Assembly: GCA_032164295.1 (NCBI GenBank)
Contig: JAJHTX010000006.1
Location: 744,001-808,000, forward strand
DNA: 64,000 bases
Direction: 5' to 3'
Source: Inonotus obliquus
Lineage: Eukaryota; Basidiomycota; Agaricomycetes; Hymenochaetales; Hymenochaetaceae
The notes under the pieces were generated by a model that did not search any database, was not told where the DNA came from, and saw nothing but the letters and a program-made list of their open reading frames with translations. Shown piece by piece: positions 35,471 to 46,581 of the stretch; position 1 is the stretch's first letter, and every line of letters begins with the position of its first letter. The translations under genes and the position numbers were made by a program.

Positions 35471-37450
35471 ATGCCAACCCTTCTGGATCACATCGACCGC
35501 TTCTCGTATACCGCACAGTCCATACAATCAGCAGCGAGAAATGTTTCCGAACCACTTCCGAATCCCTACGTACGTGCTGTCCTACGGACACCGCTTGGTG
35601 ACCTTGCTCGTGATGTGGACACCTCGGAACTGGGCCTCTTTACGCTGGTACCTAATGCTTCTGCGACTTCGACAACTAACGACGATTCGGGTGTATCAGC
35701 GGCGCAGAAAGGACTGGTTACCCGTGTAGAGTTTCCTGGAGCGACACCTTTGCGCAAACCTGTTGGAGCCTCGAAGCACATGCACCGCGATACCGACAAA
35801 GAACCTGAGGTGTATGCGCAAGCTGCGCTCAAGTACCTTGACCGATAGTAAGTCACCACGCTCAATTCCACCGCTTGGACATACCTTACTGGTATGAAGT
35901 CAGTCAATTCGCCCGATGCCGAAGGCTCGTCAAGAAGTAGAGGATATTCTTCAGCGGCTCAGCGTAATCCGCAGTGAGATCGAACAGTCGAGCGATGCCA
36001 CGGGCCAAGTGAGTTGCTCCATCAGACTCACTAATCACTACATTAAAACCTAAGCAGAGTGAAAAATCAGCATCGCAGCCAGTGCCAACAGTACAGGACG
36101 AAGAGAAACGTATCCGTGAACTGCACTTGCGCATTAAGCAGGCGAAAGCGAGGGTAGGTGTATCGATCAAATGGCAGCCTTCTTATTGACTCAATTCGAA
36201 GCACAGAAAGAAGTGCTTGAAGGGAATCAAGGACGTTACAATAAAACGTCTGCTCTATCGGTCAAAGACAAAGAGGAGGACGCTTTCTGGTCGGAACCGG
36301 TCACTGCTCGGAAACCAGGGACGGGACGCAAGAGCTTACTTATTCCGACACTTGCAAGAGGCGCTGTTGGACCAGATGATAGTCTCCTTCTTGACTCGCA
36401 CATGAAAGTCGATATGGGTGCTATGCTTGGAGATATGTCTATGAGCTCACTAGCGGATGCTGCCCCTACACCGGTGCCAGTGACGAGAGTGGATCCGGTA
36501 TCAGTTCCTCTGTCATTACGTTCTCGTACCCCATCCCCTGCTCCCTCTCCTTCTCCATACGCTCCTCTCGAGCTGCAAGAGGACGTCGTTCCAGAAACGC
36601 CTACAGTCGAAACTTCCGACGAAACTGCTGATATGGATACCGACGAAGGGGATGGTACTGTCGTACTTGCAAAGCCTCCTTCCTTGACTCCCGCACGTGC
36701 TCCTTCTCCTCCACCAGCGCCAGCGACGCCACCGCCTCCGATAGCAACAGTTTCCGAAACTCCTGTACCCAACACAGCTATCACTCCCAAGCCCGGAGTG
36801 ACCGCTACACCAGGCACTGCTAGAGTAGGACGTATCAAAATCACAACAGACTTGGAACGAATTGTAGTACGTATAAGAAAACACAGAATTCGATCAAGGA
36901 ATCACTAATTCGACCTCAGGCAAAAATCTGGTCTACGGTTGGCATAGTCATTATGCCTGGGCATAAGTTCAACACTGCAGCTGCGGCGACAACAGACAAA
37001 CCTCCGCGAGCGAAAGAAACTATGTCTGTCTTTATTTAGTTTATCCCTCCAGTTGTCCAGGCTAACTTCCCGTGTGACAGCGCTCTGCTACAAAATCTTG
37101 CTGCAAAGAAACCGCCATCCAGCTCTCCCTCCGCTTCTCATTCGACATTCTCTCTAGTCCCTGATACAAGATGGGCGAACACGCAGGCTATCCTCACTGC
37201 TCACCTTTTACTTGCACTCATCAATGCTGCACCGCACTATACCATGCTGTTAGCTGACTGCAAGACCGTCTTAGCAGATGCAAACAAAAGCATTGGGAAC
37301 GATGCACCTGAGGATCCCGAGGATGTGAGTCTGGGGATTCTTGGACGAAACAAAGAGATGGAGATGCGTGCACTATATGGTTGTATTGCGAAGCGGCTGT
37401 TGAAGATTGATCGTAGTTCAAGGCAACAGCTTGTTAAGTTTGATATGTAA
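35471..37450 (+). CDS. Protein with DASH/Spc34-like N-terminal region
   Basis: Six or so exons encode about 550 residues. The N-terminal part (MPTLLDHIDRFSYTAQSI, PNPYVRAVLRTPLGDLARD, SELGLFTLV, then YQSIRPMPKARQEVE and a coiled EKRIRELHLRIKQAKAR) follows the order of motifs of the DASH complex subunit Spc34, which helps kinetochores hold spindle microtubules. The match is by eye and partial. The middle is Pro/Ser/Thr-rich disorder; the C-terminal 150 residues are helical (WANTQAILTAHLLLAL, ALYGCIAKRLLKID) and unlike yeast Spc34. Introns at about 35849-35901, 36010-36058, 36158-36204, 36868-36919 and 37023-37080 keep frame. The ATG at 36171 is intronic. The ATG at 35381 is in frame but too close to the TATA box. 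It could instead be an unnamed basidiomycete protein. Confidence 0.55.
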
Positions 37451-37556
37451 ATGGATGCAATATTTTGCTTTGCTTACGTATTGGAGTGATTACCACATTC
37501 GTGCTCATGTTAACTTCTAACTTGCTTGTAATTGCAAAGTCTTCGTAACACCACCA

Positions 37557-39500
37557 TGTCGAAGCACAGACTGTCCCCGGTCCCTTTACCAGCAGCAAAG
37601 CGCCGACAGACAAGGATAGATCAGACAGTTGTGTCGACGCCGTTGCTCAATTTCGATTCGTCTCTCTACGACGAGCTTATCCTCGTCATCTTCTCATACT
37701 TGTCGTGGACCGACCTTTGCACTATCCAGCCCACTAACCGGCTCTGGTCCCGTCTCGCTTCAGATAATCAGGTCTGAACACAAAGAAATACTTCCGAATA
37801 TCGTGCTTACAGTTGACTGGTTTAGCTATGGAAGGACCTATTCATTCACGAGTATGGGAGATTGCGTCTCAGGGGTTCGCGAGGCTTTGTTAGAAGGCAC
37901 GACGACCGTAAAGTCAAGCCGCTCCCGCATGCTCAGAGGTCATATGCAGGAGACCATGATACAGGTTATGTGGACTGGAAGTGGATGTTCCGCATAAGCT
38001 CGAATTGGCGAAGGGGTGCGTTTGACGAGCTTTTGAGAGCACTTTGCGGATTGACCTCATCGGACTGCAGGCCGCTGCAAGCTTGAGCGGTTCACGGACC
38101 CCCTGGAATTGGCGCCTCGTCCTGATGTCGCCCTGGGTGCTTCTATCCATAGTTGTGCATTGCTTGCTGGCTCGCTGGCTATAACGACTTCATCCCAGGA
38201 ACACGGCCCGCCACACATAAATCTTCACAAGCGCGGAGCAGCTCCTTATATTTTGAAGGGAAAGCTCAGAGAACAGACCTCGACTTATGTCACAGCCCTT
38301 GCGCTTGATCAGTCTCCGCCTTTATGTGGCGATCACAAGCTTCGAGTGGTAGCTTTCTACGACACCGGAGAGTTCTCCATCTTTTGGGTCGATCATAGCC
38401 AGCCGCATCATTCTCGCCTTCTATTGACTTACCACCCTCGCAGCCGGACAGACCGTACGGCGCCTATTAGACAAGCAGCTTATCACCACCCGTTGCTTGT
38501 CACGCTCTCCCATTCGTTCAAATTATCTTTATATGACCTGTCTGATGGAATAGTTGTGCACACTCAGACGCTCCATTCGTTCTCTTCCTACCCCCCAACG
38601 TCCATGGTCTTGACATTAAGTCCGAAGAGCTATAGACTCGTACTGGCGTACTCAGCGCCAGTATATCCCTCAGATTGGAGTGCAGCGGTTACCGTTCTTA
38701 CCATCTCACCTGCGGATTCTGAATCTCGCAAGGATAGAGAAGACGAGGACTGTCCAAAGCCTTTCACGGTGACTACAACGAGGACAGTACGGGCATTCGA
38801 CGTTCCATCCGGATGGATTGACGATTCTGCGCTACGTGCGATTCGCGAACAGTGGGGACGCAGGGCTGCTCGTATATCAGACATACAAACGGATGGGAAG
38901 TGGGTTGTCCTGGCTCCAGCAGATCGGCTCCCATTCATGACTTCGTCAGCTTGTTCGTCATCACCCTCATCCTCATCCACTTCCACTTCCTCCCCAGCAA
39001 TGACAAGACTGGGTTCAACAGCATGTGCTCTCCAGCTCTACCGACTACACATCCCAGCATACTCCTCTTCCTCGTCGACGAATGGGTTAAAGTTGACGTT
39101 TGTGCGTTATTTGTATGGTCATACTGGTCCTGTTGTAGCTCTTGCGCTTGCGGACGGGCGTTGCGTTAGCCGAGGTGCAGATGGGAGCTTGTGGGTCTGG
39201 GACCTTGAACGTGCATGGGGCGTCGAAGTGGAAACTACACAGCACGATCCAATACATTACTCTGCGGACCATTCGGCTCCTGAATCGAGTACAACTCCTG
39301 GATCGAGCACAATTCTTGACAGCGGCGGTGTATCATCAGATTCAGAAGATGATCATAAAGTTCGTAGTAGTGTTAGTGCTAACGTTGATTGGGACGAGGA
39401 AGTCCCGATAGGAACCCCTCTTGCTTCCGTTGTATTCGACGAACGAAGAATCGTTACCGCGGATTCATACGGTGTAGAAGTGCGGAGGTTTGATGTCTAG
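37557..39500 (+). CDS. F-box/WD40-repeat protein
   Basis: Three exons: 37557-37771, about 37838-38031 and about 38077-39500, some 610 residues. A basic N-terminal tail (KRRQTRIDQ) precedes the F-box at residues 40-75 (LYDELILVIFSYLSWTDL, NRLWSRLASDNQ) and continues after the first intron with LWKDLFIHEYG and a WMFRISSNWRRG linker, as in Fbw-type proteins. The C-terminal half has a WD40-like fold, clearest at LYGHTGPVVALALADGRCV and GADGSLWVWDLERAWG. Ser-rich inserts (SSACSSSPSSSSTST) break some blades. It is likely an SCF ubiquitin ligase adaptor. End at TAG 39498-39500. Introns are 45-66 nt. The target is not evident. Confidence 0.8.
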
Positions 39501-39970
39501 CTTACTTTAAATTTGGTATGGTTGCAAATTTATTATTGATCAGTTTTGTTCGTTCTCACTGACACTGAGTTGATTAATGTTTAGTTGAGATTTGTTATGA
39601 GGCCTTGTTTTATTATACTTTTGTTTACTCGTGTTCGTAATGTTGTCATTACTTCCGGTCTCGTTCTTGACGCCTGGTGTGTTCAGTAACATGTATTTAT
39701 GGGACCAAGGGTTCTACAAAAGCTAAAGAAACGACCGGATTGATAATGGAAACACATGTGGATCATGTGTGAAGCTACATACTGTATATCTACGAAGCTA
39801 CACGATTTAGAGAGCTGAACTCATAAGAACTTAAGGCGAGGCAAAAACAAAATCGACTTTCTATGATATGATAATATCCGCATGCAGGCTCCAATAAACA
39901 GGCAATCGAACTGTGCTCAAGAAGAAGGAGAAGGAGAAGGGTAAGGAGGGGCAGAAGTAGCATCGACAGC
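39501..39970. other. Intergenic region with a purine-rich tract
   Basis: About 470 bases without a gene. A GAAGAAGGAGAAGGAGAAG tract lies at about 39922-39940. The F-box/WD40 3' end and the 3' end of the transporter pseudogene converge here. Confidence 0.4.
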
Positions 39971-41418
39971 TTATTTCTCCTCAGACTGCTTTGGCGCTCG
40001 TTCGAAGTTGAAGTTAGGTTTTATGGTGTATTCTCGAATGGGTAATACTAATTTCACATCAGATTCGAGATTGGCAGTGTCAATAGATGATGGAAGGTGG
40101 AAATGGCAATAGATCAAGAGTTATCCTCATATGAGTAACATACATATGATATAAAGGAGGCGTACACTGAAGAAGACGAATGAGTGGATGAATACGGATA
40201 ACAGACATCCTCCTGTTGTTCGTGTTCTGAAGAGTCGAGATGGGATTATTGGTTTCCGCTGTATTCCTATCCGTGTTTGCATTTTCAAAGCCAAAAAGAA
40301 AAAGAATAGTCCCCGAGGTTGATGGAAACAACCCAACGAGATCAAACATCGTTGAAACATCTCTTAAAGAACGTTTCTTGACGGGATTCAAATAAAGGAA
40401 GAAGAAAGGTAAAACGAAAGCGAGGCCTCCTATGGGAAGATTAATCCTAAAACACCAACGCCAACTGGCGTAATCTGTTAGTGCACCTCCCAGGAGTTGT
40501 CTTATGACACTTGGGATTCCCACTGTCGCTCCCATGAGACCGATATATTTAGAGCGTTCTTGGAGAGTTGCTGTGGAAGAGTGATGGATTTACTCACATA
40601 AATGGTTGGAAGAAATGTAGAGTATCATTGTCATTTGCATACACCCTCCAACTCCGATTCCTTGAACACCACGACCTGAGGTCAGTACGTTCAAGCCAGT
40701 GCGAGTTAAGTTAGTAGATTGAATAAAGTTGCGCCTACATAGCGCCAACCAGATAAAGCTTTGTGCTGCTCCGCATACTAGTACTTAGTGGAGATCCGAA
40801 GAGGAACATGCCGATAGAGAAATATAGTATTGGTTTCCTACCACGAATATCAGAGAATTTCCGTAAAGTGAGTTGAAACCTGTCGCATTGCTTAGATTGA
40901 CCAATTTTACTTTGAAGGTCTAGCCGCTTGACTTACAGGATGACACTCAAGGCAGCTGATGAGCGTGCAAAATAGTCGAGAAAAATACGAGGAAACAAAC
41001 TGAGCAAGTACACAGATCCAACCCAGATGTATCTGGATTCACCTCCGAGGTCCGTCCTCCAAAGACTCCAGTTGATCCAATTCAAGTCTCTTCTCATGCC
41101 TCATGATAACAATTATGTGTCTACTGCCAACCTCGTGCAAATCCTAATGAGCCTACACGTTACCTAGCTTTCCTCAGCGCCACGGACCAAACTATCGCGG
41201 CTGTTTCATTGCCTACAATTGTGGAGGACGCCAGAATTAGAATTTTCATGTTACTAAATAGCAGGTAGATCAATATTGATACAAGTTTGATTGTGAAGAG
41301 AGGGCTTACTTGTATGGATTTTTTGCTGCACTTCGCCGTCGCTCCAGTGTGCTGCTGGAGTCTGCCGTTCATTCGCAGCATCAAGGACGACTGGATAAGG
41401 TTGCTTTTCGTTATCCAT
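39971..41418 (-). pseudogene. Third DHA2 MFS transporter, degraded and internally deleted
   Basis: The minus strand keeps scattered exons in the right order. The N-terminal exon (ATG 41418, MDNEKQPYPVV ... WSDGEVQQKIHT) matches the polar start of the two intact carriers. Then comes a blurred NMKILILA stretch. At 40780-40880 KFSDIRGRKPILYFSIGMF is followed by a frameshift in the [10 protein letters not shown] segment. 40080-40535 encodes LMGATVGIPSVIRQLLGG, SWRWCFRINLPIGG and part of the next helices, and is then cut. The C-terminal exon survives at 39971-40037 (REYTIKPNFNFERAPKQSE, TAA). The part for roughly the last six helices is missing. It is a dead copy, clearly older than the 23-27 kb duplication. 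Confidence 0.8.
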
Positions 41419-42030
41419 TAGGTACTTGTTGGACAAGACCCAGTGCCGTCGTCCCTAGTGAAGTGGCAAGAGGAGAAGCAGCAGGCAGTATAAACGAGGA
41501 CCATGCGCGACTCTATTCCTGGAGCAGGTTCCTTCAGGTTCCTTCCCTCCCACGACTCATTGCTCCTGATCTTCAAACACTGCCAGCAATTTGCAAAGAT
41601 GGATGGAAATCTTGGCGAGGGCAGAAACCTGTGGGCGGCCATGGTTGCTGGACCCCATTTACTCAGGAACGCGAACATATCCTCCATTCGATGGAACAGA
41701 AGTCTTTTCGCAACGGCAGATTGGTGAGAACCGCAATGGACTTTGTTCGCCGTATCCAAGTGGCATTTGGAGCAAAAAAAAGAATAAAAAAATAAATTGA
41801 ATCCAGAACAGATCGAGCGAAGAAGAGAGATCGAATGCGGAAATAATATTATATTATTCAATTCAATCATTCCCCCCTTCACTTCCCTCTCTACTCTACC
41901 TCTTCACCCGTCGTCCCTCCCTCTCCTCTACAACGTCCGACCTCTCACTCATTTCCGTTCATCATTTGCTCGGTAGCGCAAGCGCGTTGGGCAAGAGCGG
42001 TCTCATACACTCTCTTTCCTTCATACGATC
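41419..42030 (+). promoter_or_regulatory. Upstream region of chitin synthase
   Basis: About 610 bases. A strong pyrimidine tract at 41870-41945 (repeated TCCCT, CTCTAC) precedes the start codon by about 90 bases, as is common at core promoters of highly used genes in filamentous fungi. The open frame 41310-41795 (plus) overlaps the pseudogene start and has no domain, so it is not called. Confidence 0.5.
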
Positions 42031-45000
42031 ATGCCTCACGCTCATTTTGCTCCTTACGACTCGTCCGACGTTCCCATCCCTACAACACGTCCTCCAGCAT
42101 CTTCGGCCACCATTCGCCGGGCTAAGACACTCACCCGTCCAGAGCGGGGTGCACCGCCGGTCCCTCTCATCAATCCCACCGCTTCGCTTGCCGGCACATC
42201 ATCTCCCACATCTTCTAGTTCAGATTCTGGTTGGGATGCGTGGACGATCTTCTCTCGCGTAGTCACTGTTTGGGCGCCAGGTGTACTTCTGAGCTCTATC
42301 GGAGGGCTGAAGACCAAAGCTGTACGGCAGGCATGGAGGGAGAAATTCGCCTTGTGTTTCATCGCGTTATGCCTCGGTGGCATAGTAGGATTTTTGACAG
42401 TGGGAATGCAGCGAGTCCTATGTCCGTCAAACAGTGATGGCAACTCCGATAGATTCCAGCGCCTAGGAAGCCTACAGAATTCCATTGGTATACAAGGCTG
42501 GACGTTCCTTGCTTCGCCCAACACACCGTCTAGCATCATCAATTTAGCCACGTCCTCTCCCGGCCAGGACGTCACTACACTTTTCCAGCGCGACGCGGCA
42601 AATTTCCCAGCGTGCAGCGGTCTCAATTTTCGTGTTGCTGTGGACGAACCCTGCAATGCACAGACGAACTGCACGCTAGGGAACCTTAATTCGACTGCGA
42701 CATTTTCCAACTTGGGAATTACGAATCAGTCCCTTGTCGTTGGCTATGATTGGGATCAAGTGTCAATTCTCAACAACTATTTCGTTATAGATGGTGCGGT
42801 GCTCAATATGAACCCGTATATCATCTTGCATCCTACTGCGATCAATGGCGACAATGTTGACACCGCTCTGCGTACGGTCCTTGCCAGGCAATCCTCCGGG
42901 AGCGGAAAAGACGCAACACGCTTGTTTTACGGACGTTCCGACCTAAAGTCTTCAGTTGACTGTCTTAAGCAGCGATACTATACGGGAAATATCGACAAGA
43001 TCACTCCCGGCTGCTTCGTATCTCAACTTGTTCTATATGCTGGATTGATTGTTATTCTTGCGTTGGTTTTGGCCCGCTTTGCGATGGCTTGCGTCTTCAG
43101 TTGGATCCTCTCCGGCAGGCTCGCGGGTTCGCCAGATTCAGCGATGTTGCGCCGAACAGCTGTCAGTCCGGCCGTGCTTCCTGAGGGTGCGAACGTCGCA
43201 GTTGACAATAGAACGGGTGTCGCGCCTTGGGTCAACGGCAAGCTGCAGAAAAATTACAGAGGGCCACCCAAACCATCCAACTCTTCGACGACTTTGGTTG
43301 GCAGTGGGGAGGGTGCATCGCCAACGATCACTCTTGCCCAAATCGGCGCGGAGCTCTTTGTTGTTTGTCTGGTCACATGCTATTCGGAGGGCGAGAGTTC
43401 CCTACGAACGACTCTTGATTCCATTTCGCGCACGAACTACGCCGATGAGCGCAAGTTGCTTTTTGTCGTTGCTGACGGTATGATCACGGGCGCGGGTGAA
43501 AAGCGAAGTACGCCAGATATTTGCGTGAGCCTATTGGATTCGGACCCGCGATTTGGTGATCCGATGCCAATGAGTTACATTGCAGTCGGATCGGGGAAGA
43601 AACGAGAAAATAGGGCCATGGTCTATGCGGGTCATTACAGTGAGGTTATCTTTTTATTAATTAGGGAAATCCGTGCTAATGTTATGAACTAAGCCGTCGC
43701 GGGCCGTCGAACTCCTACAGTTATCGTGGTGAAATGCGGTACTGAGCAAGAGGCGCAGTCAGACAAGAAACCTGGTAATCGAGGCAAACGTGACAGCCAG
43801 CTTATCTTGATGAACTTCTTCTCTCACGTCACATATAACGACCGGATGTCGCCTCTCGATTTCGATCTCTTCCGTAAAATACATGTTCTTATGGGTGTCA
43901 CTCCGGACTTCTTCGAGGTCTGCTTGATGGTACGTTTCCCTGACTTGATTTAAAAATACGCCGCCCTGATGTCTTATCTTAGGTCGACGCTGATACTAAA
44001 GCGTATCCTACTTCACTTAGAGCATTGGTCAATTGTATGCATCATGATCAGCTGATCATGGGTGTATGTGGGGAGACACGAATCGCGAACAAGCGGCAAT
44101 CTTGGGTGACCGCAATACAGGTCTACGAGTACTTCATCTCACATCACATGGCCAAAGCGTTTGAGTCCGTTTTCGGTGGTGTAACCTGCTTGCCGGGATG
44201 TTTCTCCATGTTCCGCCTGAAAGCTCGGAAGGCGACAGGAGATGATTGGGTGCCGCTCATTACGAAGCCGGAAATCGTACGCGAGTATAGCCAGAGTGAG
44301 GTCACGACTCTGCATCAGAAAAACTTGCTCCTACTCGGTGAAGATCGTTTCCTCACGACCCTGATGCTGCGAACATTCCCGAATCGGAAGATGATGTTCC
44401 TACCCCAAGCGAAGTGCCGAACAGTTGTACCAGATACATTCAAAGTATTGCTGTCTCAACGTCGACGATGGATCAACTCGACCATCCATAACTTGATGGA
44501 GCTCGTGCTTGTACGCAATCTGTGTGGCACGTTTTGTTTCAGTATGCAGTTTATTGTGTTCATGGATTTATTGGGTACCGTCGTACTGCCTATCGCGATC
44601 GCACTAACTTATTCCTTGGTCGTCGGCATGGCGATGAATCCTCCGAGAACTTTTGAAGAAGCCATTCCACTGATCCTACTGCTTGCCGTTATCGGTCTTC
44701 CGGGTATCCTCATCCTAATTACGACAAGGAAGATAGTATACGTCTTTTGGATGTTGATCTACCTGGTAGCATTGCCAATATGGAACTTCGTCCTCCCGGT
44801 CTACTCATTCTGGCACTTCGATGACTTCTCTTGGGGTGAAACGCGGTATGTTTCGAATTGTCATGGCCATGGTTGTTCCAGTTACTGATTTTAAGTATAG
44901 AAAAGTGGAAGGCGAGCGAAAAGGAGCAGCTCATGGGGAAGGTGAAGGTATATTCGATGGGACATCTGTTCCAATGAGGCGATGGGAAGACTGGGAACGA

Positions 45001-45636
45001 TCTCGGCTGCGCAAAATCAAGCGAGAGGAACGACGTCGTCGAGAGATGGAACGTGCGTTCCCGACCGGTTACAGTTCAAGGGGCAACCTAGGGGTTCGCT
45101 CAGAGGTTTCTAGTCAATACGACGGCTCAGATACCGTTTCTGTCACCTCTTCAGAAGAGGATGTATGGGGGACAAATATCGGTGGATACAACGAGCATAA
45201 CCCAGCTTATCCTCCGCCACCGACGGGCGTTCTTTTACCGCGACACGAGGTATTACAGTCCGCAGGTACTGTCGATGCGTCTGATCTAGAAGCGATGCTC
45301 GAGGCTGGTTTCGATAGTGATCAAAATCTGTCGCGACATAACCTCATACAGAGCTCAAGTTCGGTTGCCAGTTTACCGCGATATCAATTATCCGACGGGC
45401 CCGCACGGGTAGGAAATGGCTCAGGGAAATACTCTCCTTTGTCGCGGTTGGAAGGGGGCCCGGTGATAACACCAGCTGTGATGTCGCCTGTGTCGCCAAC
45501 CGGCCCGAACGCGATGAGTAGTTCCGTCGGGAGGGCACAAACGCACGCGCGACAACGCAGTGGAGGACGTGGTGGAGGGCGAAGTCCACCATCATATGGA
45601 CCACTCGGGCCGCTAGACCCAGGAAACCGTCTTTGA
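42031..45636 (+). CDS. Chitin synthase, division 2 (Chs3/class IV type)
   Basis: Four exons: 42031-43639, 43694-43929, 43983-44845 and 44901-45636; about 1,150 residues. Two N-terminal membrane helices ([35 protein letters not shown]) flank an outer loop, then the catalytic GT2 domain: [51 protein letters not shown] and the signature [12 protein letters not shown]. Three to four more helices follow, then a cytosolic Ser/Gly-rich tail of 240 residues. The enzyme joins N-acetylglucosamine from UDP-GlcNAc into chitin at the plasma membrane. The [15 protein letters not shown] segment, followed by a VIVVKCG motif after intron 1, is as in yeast Chs3. No myosin-motor domain is present, which sets it apart from classes V and VII. 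All residues needed for catalysis are seen. Confidence 0.93.
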
Positions 45637-46581
45637 ATTAACTCCTTGTATCATTGTCTTCCTATCTTTCTTTCGTCTCCTTACCTTCTCCTGCTAACGT
45701 GATTTTCGCATCGTCTGTCACCAAGGAAACCTGTCATTCGTTCCTCGTTCATTCATCCAATGCATCAATTCTTTTTATCTTACCTTAGCATATCTCTTTT
45801 TATGCCTGTTGAAACAACCATCACATCACTCGATTGGTCGATTCCCTCCTTTTGACGACTATACCAGGCAAACTCTCTTCCCATCTTTCTGTCCTCATAC
45901 TCTTTCCTTTCCGCGCAATGTTTCCATTTATGGAGGGACGCGCCGCGCGCGATTTCTTTCAGTTCTGTTTCTGCTGCTTATTCGCATTATGTGCGAGCGC
46001 GAGTCTGGGGAATGGAAATTACTGTATATATATATGACCGTTATATTGTTTGGACGGACTTTATTGTTTTTTGGCCGATGTGATTTTTTATAGATTGGCT
46101 ACCCTAGTACTTTGTTCAGAAGATTGATCACACTATTTTGACCCTTGGTCGCTCCTCGTTGTATATCGCTATTTGAATCTATTATCGTTTCTCTTCGACT
46201 TTACTTGATCATTATTCCTTGCTTCAATTTACATATTCACTTGGGACTAGCTGGTTCATTACCTGATGTTTTGCCCTCGCTCTATGTCGGCGATCAATAG
46301 TTTCTACAATGAGTTACTTGTGAGATGGATTCATCTTCTCTTATACCGTTGCCGTATTTACGTTGTTGGATAGAGTGATAGCCGAAGCGCCGAACGTTCT
46401 AATCAGACCTCTGTGGGGGTTGCCGAACAAGTATGGCCATGGTCCTTCACAACAACAACACCTTCTCTTCAAAGTTTAAGCCACGCACTTCTCCAGTTCC
46501 CCGTCTTCATTTTCTTTCTCTACTATCTACAATCACGTCCGACATCATCTCTATCGATCGCATTTCATCTCGTGCGGTACA
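45637..46581. other. Long intergenic region, chitin synthase 3' UTR and next promoter
   Basis: About 945 bases, pyrimidine-rich at first and AT-rich later, with a TATATATATAT run at about 46024. Several short open frames have no support. Both flanking genes are on the plus strand. No RNA gene or mobile element is seen. Confidence 0.4.

Noticed and set aside
36236..36844. 202-codon open frame on the minus strand
   Set aside because: Gly/Val/Ser-rich shadow of the Pro/Ala/Ser-rich middle of the Spc34-like gene.
36171..36908. Separate gene starting at the ATG at 36171
   Set aside because: That ATG lies inside an intron (GTGTAT donor at about 36158, GAAG acceptor at about 36204) that joins the upstream exons in frame.
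41310..41795. 161-codon open frame on the plus strand
   Set aside because: Overlaps the N-terminal exon of the transporter pseudogene and the chitin synthase upstream region; no domain, no start context.
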